Positions 18,001 to 27,840 of a stretch of 64,000 bases of DNA are shown piece by piece (the stretch's first letter is position 1; each line of letters opens with the position of its first letter). The position numbers and the translations under genes are program-made. Source of the DNA: Capitella teleta (lineage: Eukaryota; Annelida; Polychaeta; Capitellidae); NCBI GenBank assembly GCA_000328365.1, contig KB302777.1:9641-73640 (forward strand), written 5' to 3'. A model generated the notes under the pieces. It ran no database searches, was not told the origin of the DNA, and saw only the letters and a program-made list of their open reading frames with translations.

Positions 18001-21000
18001 TGGACGCAGAATCACTGGAGATCGTTATCCACGCTTTATGACTTCTCGCTTAGACTTCTGCAATGCCCTTCTCTGTGGAATACGCCAGCAACTCGTGGCC
18101 AAACTGCAGTGCATCCAGAATGCCGCAGCCTGGCTTCTTACCAAAACTAGACGCAGTGATCACACCATGCCCGTCTTGCGTCAACTACATTGGCTCCCCA
18201 TTCAGAGTCCAATTGACTTAAAGTTCTAGTGTTGACGTACAAGTGTGCCAATAATCTTGCCCCACTTCACCTGTCGCAGTTGATCCAAGCATATGACCCC
18301 ACCCGAGCACTTCGTGCTGCAGACCGTTTTTATCTTGACGTGCCGTTCACCGCATGTGATGTTGTAAAAAGAGATGCTTTTAGCTTTACTGGCTGAACCT
18401 ACACTGTTCAATGCACTTCCATACTCTGTTAGATCCTCGTCTGAACTTGCTATTTTTAAACAGCGTTTAAAGACACACCTTTTTATTCAGAATTCCGAAA
18501 ATACCTTTTAATTTGTGAATTTTAATCTTAACCCAATTTTTTTGGTATATTTTACACTATACAAAATAAACTATTATTATTATTATTATTACTAATTGGA
18601 CAAATTCTGCAGCAGCACAAAGACACATACTAAGTCAATTTCTTGACCAAGAAGGCCACATCAGAAAACATGCCCCTCTTACTCTCTTTTCCGGATACTG
18701 AAGACTTTGATTAGCAGAGTTGGAGTCTATTGTGGCCCTTCTGCCACCCAGAGAGGAGGCACTAAAGCAGCGCCCAAAGTTCTAAAGTTTGACTCTTGTT
18801 ATGGCGGCAGGTGGTGAAGATGAAAGTTTACGGGCAAGGTGGAAAGTCATACATTGCAACATCTTTGTTTGAGTGGATTGAAAGAGATTAAGAGATGAAA
18901 AGTAGAGGCTCTTTGCTCTGAGAAGTGTCCTAAGGGGTAGAAAGAGACCTAGACTTCATGTCACTTCAATACTAAGCTTGATATGCTCTTTCTTTTCCTA
19001 TCATGCAGACGACATCATGCATGACAAAAAAATAAAAATTAAAATTAAAAGTGAGTCTTCATTACTTTGGCCTTATTGGTTGTTATTATGCAATTCTCCA
19101 TTATCCAGGCCCCTTCCTTTCCAGCCCCCGGTTTCAACTTTTTACCCCTTTCCCATCAGGTAATTTTGTTTACAATTGATAATTCCATGCTGATATTTTT
19201 CAATAGTTGCAGGAGCAGCTGAGAGCAGCAGACAGGTGCCATTGCCGATCCACATGCCGACTAGCGAGCGCTGGCTCAGCGGTGGAGTCGCAGGCAAAGC
19301 CCCGTCTCACGCTCGGAGGCGACGCGTGTTTCAAAGAGATGGAGTAGAGTTACAGCTCCATCGATGGAGATTAACTTATTACAAGTTTTATTGAAAGATA
19401 AATGATTCAATAAACTATGAATAAACATTATACTTCATTGCTGTTATTGTTGATTGCTGAATTGATGCAAAGCTAGCATGAGTTACCATAGTGACCTAAT
19501 TTTACCCAACCTTGACTAACGAACACCCCCGAACTACAAACACTTTTTCTTGGATCCAGCACTGTTCGTTATTCGCAGGTACTACTGTATATGTAGTTGA
19601 CATGCATTAATCCAACATTGCCAGATAGTTATATGTAGTTGCTATGCTATGCATTAAGCCAATGTTGCCAGATGGTATATATGTAGTTGTCATGGTTAAT
19701 CTGTTGTGTCAACATTGACAGATGGCAGATAAGTGGTTGCCGTTAAGGTCTCAGTTAGGTTGATTTTTTGGCTTGTGAAAGACCTTATGTCAATGAGCAT
19801 ATCAACGTTCCTGTTAACCATTGCCGGCAACTATTTGGCAATGTTACGGCAGCCACCCAAATGCTATCTGGGTCGGATCTGATAATAATAGTATGCATGA
19901 TATAAAGTGTGTTATAATTAGGCATGCTATCTGTCGCTATAAGGCTTTGTTGCGTATTGATTTTTGTGTTGCTTCTTGGACGATGTGGCGTAATTGTGTC
20001 AACCAAACCAAACTCCCCGTTATCCAAACGTAACTGTGTAAAACCAAGGGGGTCCGGATTGCGAAGGGGGTCCAATTGTGCATACATATTAATAATCATT
20101 TTTATTGTGTATTTGCAGTTTTATGTTTCTGTCTATTATTGTATAATGTGCGCAATGAAAACTCATTGTAACTACAGTAAAACCTCGATGTGTCGAACAT
20201 CCGTCCCTCAAATGTCTCTCTGTGTCAAAGTTTTTTCGAAGTCCCAACAATTCTCCTATACTTTACTATTAGCATTAACATCTGTCCCTCGAACATCTCT
20301 TTCTCGAATTTATCCCTGTGTCGAAGTGTTTTCTGTGTCCCCGAGACATATTTTCGATCTATAGCTCGAAGTAAAAACAATTCTATAAGCATATTTCTCA
20401 GTTTGGTTACTTCAAAGAGAGTTAGGCACAGTTGCTTACAAAGCATCAAAACATCCCCGCCCCACAAAGCAGTCGGCAGCCTTTACTTCTCCTCTGTTTA
20501 AGCCTCGACCAAAGCGAGGCTGACTCCAAAGATCAACGGACCGTGGATCTCAACTAAGGCATTGTTATTGGTGTGCTTGTGATGATCTTTAATGAATTGC
20601 CGACAAGAGACAGCTCGCATTTGAAGCTAGAGTTAATTAAACAAATCCAGCCTAATATATATTATGAACTTTATGACAGCTTTAATATCATAGCACGCAA
20701 CAGTAATATCAAAGATGTTTGTTTAGAGTGTTTATGCGAGAAACAGTATAAATCTAGTGACCAACAGTCTTCAGCATCATTAGTTGTTCATCAGCATCGC
20801 TATGGCTACAAAACGCAAGCTCGACGTGAAGACACTTATATATAATAATAATAATATACAATAATAATAATGTTCACATTATTATCACGCATACATTACT
20901 GTGCATACATATTAATAATCATTTTTATTGTGTATTTGCAGTTTATAAAATCATTATTCAAATGCGCTGAAAATATTACCCCTGGTTACCCACTTGAGAC

Positions 21001-21896
21001 CTTTAGAGCTACAACACCTTCCGTGTAATCTTTTTTTTGCGTTACTTATGTGGCAATCTGTTTAACAAAAAAAGTATCATAATGACACCTGAATGCTATC
21101 TGGGTAGGAGATAGCTAGCAACTCATACATAGAGCTGCGTGTGTGAGCGACAGGCAGGTCAACACAGTTACAGTTACTGTGTGTCACTCGAGAGACAGTA
21201 TCACTCATCACTGTCACGGTCACTGTAATTGTCCGTAAGGTAGCTACTACTACTTGTAACTCATGGTGACTATCCGTCTGAGTCACTGAGTCAGTGACTC
21301 AGTCGCCCAGTGACTGTCAGTCAGTTTGAGTGTCAATTAATATAGTATATACCACAATATAGTAAATTATCTTTTAGACATTATGATTATACACTGATAC
21401 TATCAATCATTATCACTCATTCATTCATCCATTCATTGAGTTAATGACTGAATAATGAATGAGTGTGACAGTGTCGACGTGACAGTCACATGACAAAGTC
21501 ACACAGTGACAGTCACAGAGAGTAGAGAGTGACAGCAATTGAAGTGAGATGATAATCACTGTGACTATCACTATCAGTATCACTATCATCATGATCATGA
21601 GACATGATCATCATCATGGTGACGTAGCTGACATACTACAGCGAGCCCAATGGGTCCACAGACCTCGCCCGAGAATCTGTGCTAAGCTTAATCATTTAGC
21701 CTAATGGTGACGGTTTTCGATTAAATCCACAAATAGAAACCTACCGGTCATCGCTCACACTTATCACTCCGTCTTCGCGTGGAATAATGACTGCCATATT
21801 AATTACATCATTTATCCCTTCTAATTTGTTAATCAATTCTGGTTTACGCATGTTTCCAGATCGAGAAGAGTCACCAGAGCTTATTTGAGCCGCCAT
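15078..21896 (-). CDS. WDFY2: WDFY1/2-type FYVE and WD40 protein, full length
   Basis: Eleven coding exons on the minus strand: 21896-21745, 16738-16671, 16618-16545, 16491-16437, 16381-16231, 16053-15941, 15888-15656, 15605-15504, 15451-15327, 15274-15166, 15107-15078; 403 residues against about 400 for human WDFY2. WD repeats are clear ([83 protein letters not shown]). The FYVE zinc finger sits between WD6 and the last blade, as in the family: [16 protein letters not shown], then [15 protein letters not shown] and RVCVEC. After it come MATFHD and [10 protein letters not shown] at the end. Known WDFY1/2 bind PI3P on early endosomes; WDFY2 acts as a scaffold for Akt and PKC zeta, and WDFY1 links TLR3/4 to TRIF. 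The sequence does not separate WDFY1 from WDFY2. The donor of exon 5 (GTATCC) and the exon 9/10 junction are the least certain joints. Confidence 0.93.
15296..15318. repeat. (TCAA)n short tandem repeat
   Basis: Five to six TCAA units inside the 52-bp intron between WDFY exons 9 and 10. It makes up nearly half of that intron. Confidence 0.8.
17203..17965 (-). mobile_element. Tigger/pogo-like DNA transposon remnant, copy A
   Basis: Begins at CAGTAAAACCTCGATGTGTCGAA, a pogo/Tigger-type terminal inverted repeat. On the minus strand a start codon near 17537 opens [15 protein letters not shown], which is the CENP-B-like N-terminus of Tigger transposases, but the frame stops almost at once. About 400 bases of 5' sequence (17540-17945) match copy B at 20174-20860 in inverted orientation. 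It is internally deleted and inactive. Confidence 0.65.
17990..18597 (+). mobile_element. LINE (L2/CR1-like) 3' fragment
   Basis: Plus-strand translation shows [45 protein letters not shown] and later KQRLKTHLF, the usual C-terminal block of L2/CR1-type ORF2. Several stops and frame breaks are present. It ends in ACACTATACAAAATAAAC and a (TTA)n tail. It lies in WDFY intron 1, antisense to the gene. Confidence 0.8.
19255..19375 (+). repeat. Possible tRNA-derived SINE
   Basis: Contains TGGCTCAGCGGTGGAG, a near-perfect pol III A box, in a short GC-rich island (19245-19335) inside AT-rich intron sequence. No clean B box or cloverleaf can be drawn, so a SINE head is more likely than a working tRNA gene. 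Only one copy is seen in the window. Confidence 0.35.
19590..19750. repeat. Minisatellite, about 60-bp unit, three diverged copies
   Basis: The block TATGTAGTTG..ATGCATTAA.CCAA.ATTGCCAGATGG recurs three times with drift. It lies in WDFY intron 1. Confidence 0.6.
20174..20865 (+). mobile_element. Tigger/pogo-like DNA transposon remnant, copy B
   Basis: Starts with the same CAGTAAAACCTCGATGTGTCGAA terminus as copy A. It runs through a 5' region matching copy A in inverted orientation and reaches ATG at 20803 with [14 protein letters not shown], then breaks into an ATA/AAT simple repeat. With copy A it forms an inverted pair whose inner ends are about 2.2 kb apart. Decayed and non-autonomous. 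Confidence 0.65.
21140..21640. repeat. GTGAC/GTCAC-rich palindromic low-complexity block
   Basis: The pentamers GTGAC and GTCAC and close variants recur dozens of times on both strands, interspersed with CAGT, CATT and ATCATGAT units. No coding frame. The same kind of CATGATGATGATCATC sequence recurs near 35190-35240. Confidence 0.6.
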
Positions 21897-21903
21897 TTTA
21901 AAC

Positions 21904-22002
21904 GTCACGTGATAAAGTTCACGTGACAGGTTTGTTTTGATTGACGCCGTCTGCCGAAAGTAAAACATTTAACATTTTTCGGTGTCTCTATGATCACGTG
22001 AC
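21904..22002 (-). promoter_or_regulatory. Three CLEAR-like CACGTG elements upstream of WDFY
   Basis: GTCACGTGAT at 21904-21913, TTCACGTGAC at 21918-21927 and ATCACGTGAC at 21993-22002 lie within about 110 bases of the WDFY start codon (21896). The flanked palindrome GTCACGTGAC is the known CLEAR/M-box consensus for MiT/TFE factors that drive lysosomal and endosomal genes. That these sites act so here is inference. Confidence 0.6.
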
Positions 22003-22089
22003 TAAGGGGAATTTCCATCCTGTACTTTCACTTTCACTAGATTTTCAACACAAGGTTTTCCGATGTTTCCATCGTTTACATGAAGATCT

Positions 22090-22245
22090 TGTGACAGGTG
22101 CATATAAAGGGCTCGAAATACTCAACTACTCGCCATACTCGCCATTGGAAAGTAAAAATTCTCACCGGCGAGTAAAAATATAAAGAATGGTCGCCAGATG
22201 GCGAGTAAAATTTTAGCTCTCCAAATAAAATGCAAAGGGCAGATT
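22090..22245. repeat. Terminal-like repeat with ACTCGCC/GGCGAGT units
   Basis: Repeated ACTCGCC and GGCGAGTAAAA words, some inverted, next to GGGCTCGAAATACTC. This resembles the end of a hAT-type element, and the hAT ORF remnant lies 1 kb away. A related stretch is at 28790-28850. Confidence 0.4.
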
Positions 22246-23165
22246 CTTTGGTTTACGCCACAGAAAAATTACATAAGCAATAAATTTTTGCTCAATCCTC
22301 AGTTTCAAAACTGAAACCTGTGAGCCCATGTAGGTGCCTAATATCATGCAGGCACGTTTGAATTAGCTGACGCCATGTTAACGCCAGATCAGACGAATAA
22401 TTTTGGCGCCGCACTGTTTTTACTGCATTCACATGTTTTCAAATTGTCGCGTCTTAGGTACAGTATGTTATGCTGGTAGTTAGTCTGAATACTATAGTAC
22501 ATGTAGTAGCAGTGGTCGATGATTTCATGAATCGTTGATTCCATCATCCCCCTGATCATCTCCCTGATCATCTCACTAATTAACACGGCATTTGAAATCG
22601 GAAGTTGATTCCAACTAGCTCTTGCTCCAATATATAAGTTGACGCAGTTAAATTAGTTAACGCTCGAGTTAACCATTTTTTATAATTCTTTTGAAGATTC
22701 CCGCTATAAAGGTCGATCAAAGGATTGGCAACACAAGTCTGTATACGTTTTTCTTTGTAATTTTCATTTGATGGCTGTATTAGCTCACCTTAGAGCTAGG
22801 AGCCGTCTCAGCCGTCGCCTATGACTAGCTAATTGCTTTTCATGACTGACTGAAACTTTTCGCGGTGGCCAGCCATGGTATGATGGCAGCTGGTGGCTTA
22901 ACAGAAATGTGGTGGCTCAACAGAATGGCGGTGGCTAATTAAGAGAACAAAATCCAACCAAAAGTTTTATTTAACACAATTGATAACATAAAAAACAGTA
23001 CACTGACTAGTGAAATAAGGTCATAGCAAGAAATGAAATGAAATAAGTAAAAAAAAAAATAGAGACAAAATTAATTAACAACAAATAATAATAATATATG
23101 AGCGTCGAGTCTGTCGACTGTCAAGGAAAATGATAAAAATTAACAGTTTAACATACGAAAATAAT
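22246..23165. other. No gene recognised
   Basis: Probably internal non-coding sequence of a decayed hAT element together with unrelated DNA. A small repeat (CTGATCATCTCCCTGATCATCTC) sits near 22551-22575. Confidence 0.35.
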
Positions 23166-23169
23166 CGTG

Positions 23170-23640
23170 AATAAATCATATGGAATTTGAAGTAAAAGGT
23201 GACAGAGATGACCGTTTCCTATTACTGGTCAGGCCAACATTCGAGAACATACATTCCACCGGCAAACTAGATGCACTGAGGCTCAGATACCTCTTAGCCA
23301 CAGCTGCTATCTGAAGAAACTTCTGGTAGTTGTCCTTCCACAATCGGAGGGGGTGTTATTGTTCCTCAGTTGTAGCCTCCGTGGCTAGGAAAGTAGTGAT
23401 CTCACTAGTTATTTTCTGGCTGGCCTCCTGACTTCCATCTGAATTTTTTCTCTTCAGAAGCAATCTCTGACGCTTGCTGACTGGTGCTTCTTCCTCAGCA
23501 ACTTCAGCAGATTGTGTTGGGGCGTTTGGTGCTGCTACTGCTGTAGAGGGTTGTGCTTCAACAGCCGCATATAGTTTGTTCAACTGTTCCTCTCTGGGAA
23601 GCCCCAAAGTGTCTTTTAGAGTCGGATCACATGGGGATGC
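23170..23640 (-). mobile_element. hAT-family transposase C-terminal remnant
   Basis: The minus strand reads LGLPREEQLNKLYAAVE, an acidic/Ser linker with KRQRLLLKRK, a stop (TAA at about 23356), and then LWKDNYQKFLQIAAVAKRYL, SLSASSLPVECMFSNVGL and TSNRKRSSLSP. The last part matches the hAT dimerisation region (LA...L.IPASS...ER.FS..G....RN.L). The copy is broken by the internal stop and cut at 23641 by the edge of another element. Confidence 0.7.
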
Positions 23641-23641
23641 C

Positions 23642-25416
23642 TAGACCCCGGAGCCGATTGTAATTGGCCAGAATCGGCTGGCTGAAGTAAAAATGACCGG
23701 CTAGCTGCTTAAGTACTTAAGTACTACTATACTGATGTGGTGATTTTAAGATCGAACGATTTCCAAATCCCATAAATGTCCCACTTAATTACACTCTCTT
23801 GCTTTACTCAAGTTCAAGACATTTACGAAGTTTCATAAACTTCCATGAACATCATTATCACCATTATCACTTTGTTTGCAAATTCAGCTGAGTTCTAAGA
23901 ACATCTAAGTAATATATGCAGCGGGAAGAGGAAGCAATTAGAGGAACAGGTTGGAAGAGGAAAGAGGATGGCGAACCAAATGAATTGTTGCATCAGGATC
24001 TTGAATGAAACATTTGCCGTTTTTGATGACTCGGATTGCAATTGTTGGGCAACCTCTGTGTTATATCTATAGGGTAGAATAGCATATGATAGAATAGTTT
24101 ATTGTATTATTGTATGGAAAATGTCAAAAATAAAACAAATTACATCGACATTTGAAGCAGAGATGAAAGCATTATAATTAATATCATCAGCAAAGAGAGT
24201 AAAATGCATACGTTCAGAGACAGAAATGACACCGTTAATGTAGCAAAAACAATAAAGGACCTAGGGTGGAACCCTGAGGGACACCACAAGAAATTGAATC
24301 AGTACAGCCATAAGAAGTACAGTTATTAAAAATTACCTTTTGTTGACGACCCGATAAGTAGTTAGTGAACCAACGATGAGGGGTGCCGCGGATTTTATGC
24401 CTCAAAAGCTTAGAGAGAAGAATTTGATGTTGTACGGTATTGAATGTCTTCTGAAAGTCAAGCAGAACACCTATAAGCTGACTTTGCCCTGCTCAAATGC
24501 TCTGCTTATTCTGTTGACTGCTGATACCAGTGCTTGGGTTGTGTTTCTGCCTAGTTGGAAGGCAAACTGATGGGAGATAGGACATGTTTGATCAACAAGT
24601 AATTGTACAATCTTTTGTGGACTAGTTTCTCCAGAAATTTTTAGAACACATGCAAGAGAAAAAAGGGTCTGTAGTTACAAATTGCTTTCGAAAACCTTTC
24701 TTGAACAATAGTACAACTCTTGCTATTTTCATTTTGCAAGACACGAATCCTTCTAAAACAAGAGATTTAAAATGTGGAGTAAAGGAGAAATCAATAGCTT
24801 AACTAATTGAAAATAAAATTATAAAATTCCACTAATTTTTCAGACCAACAAAAGCAACGCATGTAGACAAGCAGTGTTATGAACCAAATGGCATGAAAAG
24901 CCAATACAAATTGTTTTAGGGTGCTATTATAGTAGTACAATCAATCAAAAAGGTAGATTAATACTAGGTAATTAGACCTATCAGAGATATGCATGTAGCT
25001 TGCAACCATTGATCCACTCATGAGGGAATGTTTTACATTAACCTTAGTACGCATACTGCGCAATGCGCATTCTATGTCAGTCCAATATATTTTGAGACAA
25101 CCCCAGTATATGTATGGGCGTACATACAGTATGGTATAAATCATTAAATTAATTTTAATGAAGCAAACTGAATAAAATATGTTTCCACGGATAGCTCAGA
25201 TAGTAATTATATAAACAATACTATAAACAAAATAAAAACTTGTACACAAGACAACCTCTTGTGATACTGAATGTAAAACATTTGGATTGAATTGGCTGAG
25301 ATGCGCTGATAGCATGATTGGCTGATAGCGGCTGGCCGATGGCACCAATCGGCGGTGTCTGGCAAAACGGCCAATCGGCAGCGGCTAGTACATATTGGCG
25401 GCGGCTCCGGGGTCTA
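23642..25416. mobile_element. DNA element with 15-bp perfect terminal inverted repeats
   Basis: TAGACCCCGGAGCCG at 23642-23656 is matched exactly in reverse complement at 25402-25416. Subterminal GC-rich words (CCGATTGG, CCAATCGG, GGCTGGC) crowd both ends. The left edge abuts the hAT remnant and the right edge abuts the Ty3/gypsy relic. No transposase is seen inside; instead the middle holds a LINE fragment. The superfamily is unassigned. Confidence 0.65.
24060..24640 (-). mobile_element. LINE reverse-transcriptase fragment
   Basis: The minus strand shows FQLGRNTTQALVSAVNRI, RWFTNYLSGRQQKV, ISCGVPQGSTLGPLLFL and a decayed F.DDI block. These are RT motifs of the CR1/L2/Jockey group. Several stops and frame breaks. 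It is nested inside the 23642-25416 TIR element. Confidence 0.75.
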
Positions 25417-26270
25417 TTTGATACCAAAAACAGCACTCACTTGTTTCTGTGGTCTGTTTGAGTTTATCAGTTTACCTTTTGGTCTGAGCTAATGCACCAG
25501 CCATCTTCCAGAGAGCTATGAATCAAGTTCTTAGTGGTTTGATTGCTATATCATGCATGGAGTATATTGATGATGTTTTCATTTTCTCTAATTCTGTAAA
25601 AGACCATGTTAAGCACCTTGAAGAAGTCTTTGAGGGATTCCGATCTGTTGGACTTCAGTTGAAGCCTTCGAAATGCTGATTTGAACTGCCACAAGTAGAA
25701 CTTCTAGGTCACGTAGTTTCAACCAGAGGTATTGAATCACTTCCCTCTAAAGTTGAAGTTATTGTTGACCTTGCTGCTCTCACGAATCAAAAAACTGTTT
25801 GTAGTTTCCTTGGCATGACAGGGTGTTATTGGGAACACATTCTTGACTATGCCACCATCGCTCTTCCCTTGACCGAATTGACCAGGAAGGGTATCCTTTT
25901 TTTGGGGAGCAGAGCAGCAAGAAGCCTTCGACACCCTTAAACAACCCTTGGTCAAGATCCAATTTTAGCTCATCCTGATCCCTCCAAGCCATGCATCCTG
26001 GACACCGATTTGAGTGATAAAGCCGTTGGTGCCATACTGGTACGGAAGGATGAGGAAGGTGTTGAACGTCTTATTGCTTACCTTTCTCATAAACTAAGTG
26101 GTGTACAGCTTTGTTGGCCAGCGATCGAAAAAGAAGATTTTGGTATTGTGTATGTCTTACGCAAGTTTCATCCTTACCTTTTTCGCGGTAAACCGTTGAT
26201 GTATTGACACGTGTCAGCTAGGCGCTGCATGTACAAGCAATTGCATCGTTGAGACTGTCCAGAGAAATGC
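25417..26270 (+). mobile_element. Ty3/gypsy relic: reverse transcriptase (late part) and RNase H
   Basis: Fossil, broken in many places. Plus-strand similarity covers the second half of a Ty3/gypsy reverse transcriptase, including a YIDD-type active-site block and the following H..HL..VF region, then the RNase H domain (around 25980-26205, with LDTDLSDKAVGAIL and IAYLSHKLSG). The left edge coincides with the TIR element boundary. It belongs with the integrase, envelope and LTR-like parts listed below. No gag or protease was recognised upstream. Confidence 0.8.
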
Positions 26271-27079
26271 CACATGGCTGTCGGGAGGGCAAAAGGTCAA
26301 ACTTGTACAAGAATACTATCTGATCCTGATGCCCAGACGCAGACTGACCCATCAAGGAAGCTGATTACAAGAGGTCACTGGAATCACTTGGTCTGTTGGT
26401 GGGAGATAAATAAAGGAGTAGTCCTGACAACGAGATATGGGACTCCCGGAGCAGCGTCAAAGAAACGTGGCCAAAACGGCAAACAATTGCCACAAATTAA
26501 CAGTTTTTGCACAGTTTACCTTAAAGAGAAAAGAACCTGCAGAATCGCACGCTCTTGGTGAGAAATATTTTTTTACAAACTCCTGCATTTTACCGATTTG
26601 TACATGTACGCCCTTCCCAATTATTACCCCATGCGAATATAATGATAATAGATAATGTATCAATGTCTGTTCTGTGCATCCGCATTTTCTCCGATTCACA
26701 GGGTTAAAAAATATTACTAGTAGGGGCCTAATAATTACTGCATGTATATCACCCAAATTATGACATCTCGTCCCCAGCATAAATGATAAGTATGTACTAA
26801 CAGGTCTAATATACTCAGTGTATGAATAAAACGACTGGTGCATTCTCGTCCCGTTTGTAGAAGAGAAGCGTTGTCGCCCTGATGTTAACGATGTACCACG
26901 AAATGGTGCGTGTAAAGAAGGCAGCATGCCTAGGCCAACTCCAGGTCCATTAGGAGAGTCCCGAGAGCAAACAAATTTGTCATCTTCTGATGGTAAACTA
27001 ATTTTTGCTTTTATACCCACCATTTAAAAGGCTCAGCATAGCTGCAAAAATTATCTCTGGATAGCCCTGGTGTCTCGGA

Positions 27080-27840
27080 TTGCCACCATCTACTCTGCAC
27101 GTTGTCTTTGCCAAAACTTTGGCCCACATTCAAGGAAAGTACTGTGGCCTGGCATAAGGAAGTCAGTTCGTGTTTACTTGTTGTAGTGTGTCAAGTGTCA
27201 GACACTGACACCGACGGATCCCTGTGTCCTTATAGGAACCATACCTGTGCCCCTACCCCATGGCACATTTGGGGAATTGGCCTAGTAGGCCTATTTCCCA
27301 GTGATAAACTTGGATGACAGGACCTGTTAACCGCTATCGACCACCTTACGAACTGCATCATAGAAGAACGTCCTCATTTGGGAAACCTTCAACTCTCTTG
27401 TTGTATCACGTTTTGGACCCCCAGCGGTCCTGATTGCAGATAATGGCACCGAATTCTGTGCTAAGTCCTTTGAAGAATGGTTGTGAAAGTGGGGTATTGA
27501 CCACCGTTTAACCTCACCTTACCCTGCTACCAGCAATTGCTGCTGTGAACGTTTTAATGGCACAATTCAAAAACTCATGCTCAAGCTTACTAATGAACAG
27601 CCTAGGTGCTGGTCCGAAAATCTAAATGAAGTGCAAACCATGGTTAGCGCTAGCAGAATCACTCCATACCAGGCCAGTTTTGGGGTGAGATCAAGAGTGC
27701 CCAAGTATTTGACACCATCAGCACTCATGGAGGAACATTTACACAATCTGTATGTGGCTCACACATTCCTGACAGAGTATCACAAGATCCAAAAGGCCAA
27801 GTACAAGGAGAAAGAACCTACTGAAGCTTAAGTCCTACAA
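27080..27840 (+). mobile_element. Ty3/gypsy relic: integrase
   Basis: Fossil, broken. Plus-strand similarity to the integrase catalytic core and downstream region of Ty3/gypsy elements (an IADNGTEFC-like block near 27435, and SRITPYQASFG near 27650). Separated from RNase H by about 800 bases that do not resemble pol, which may be an insertion or a heavily decayed spacer. Confidence 0.7.

Noticed and set aside
26457-27023. 188-codon minus-strand open frame
   Set aside because: Lies inside the gypsy relic on the opposite strand, with no recognisable protein content.
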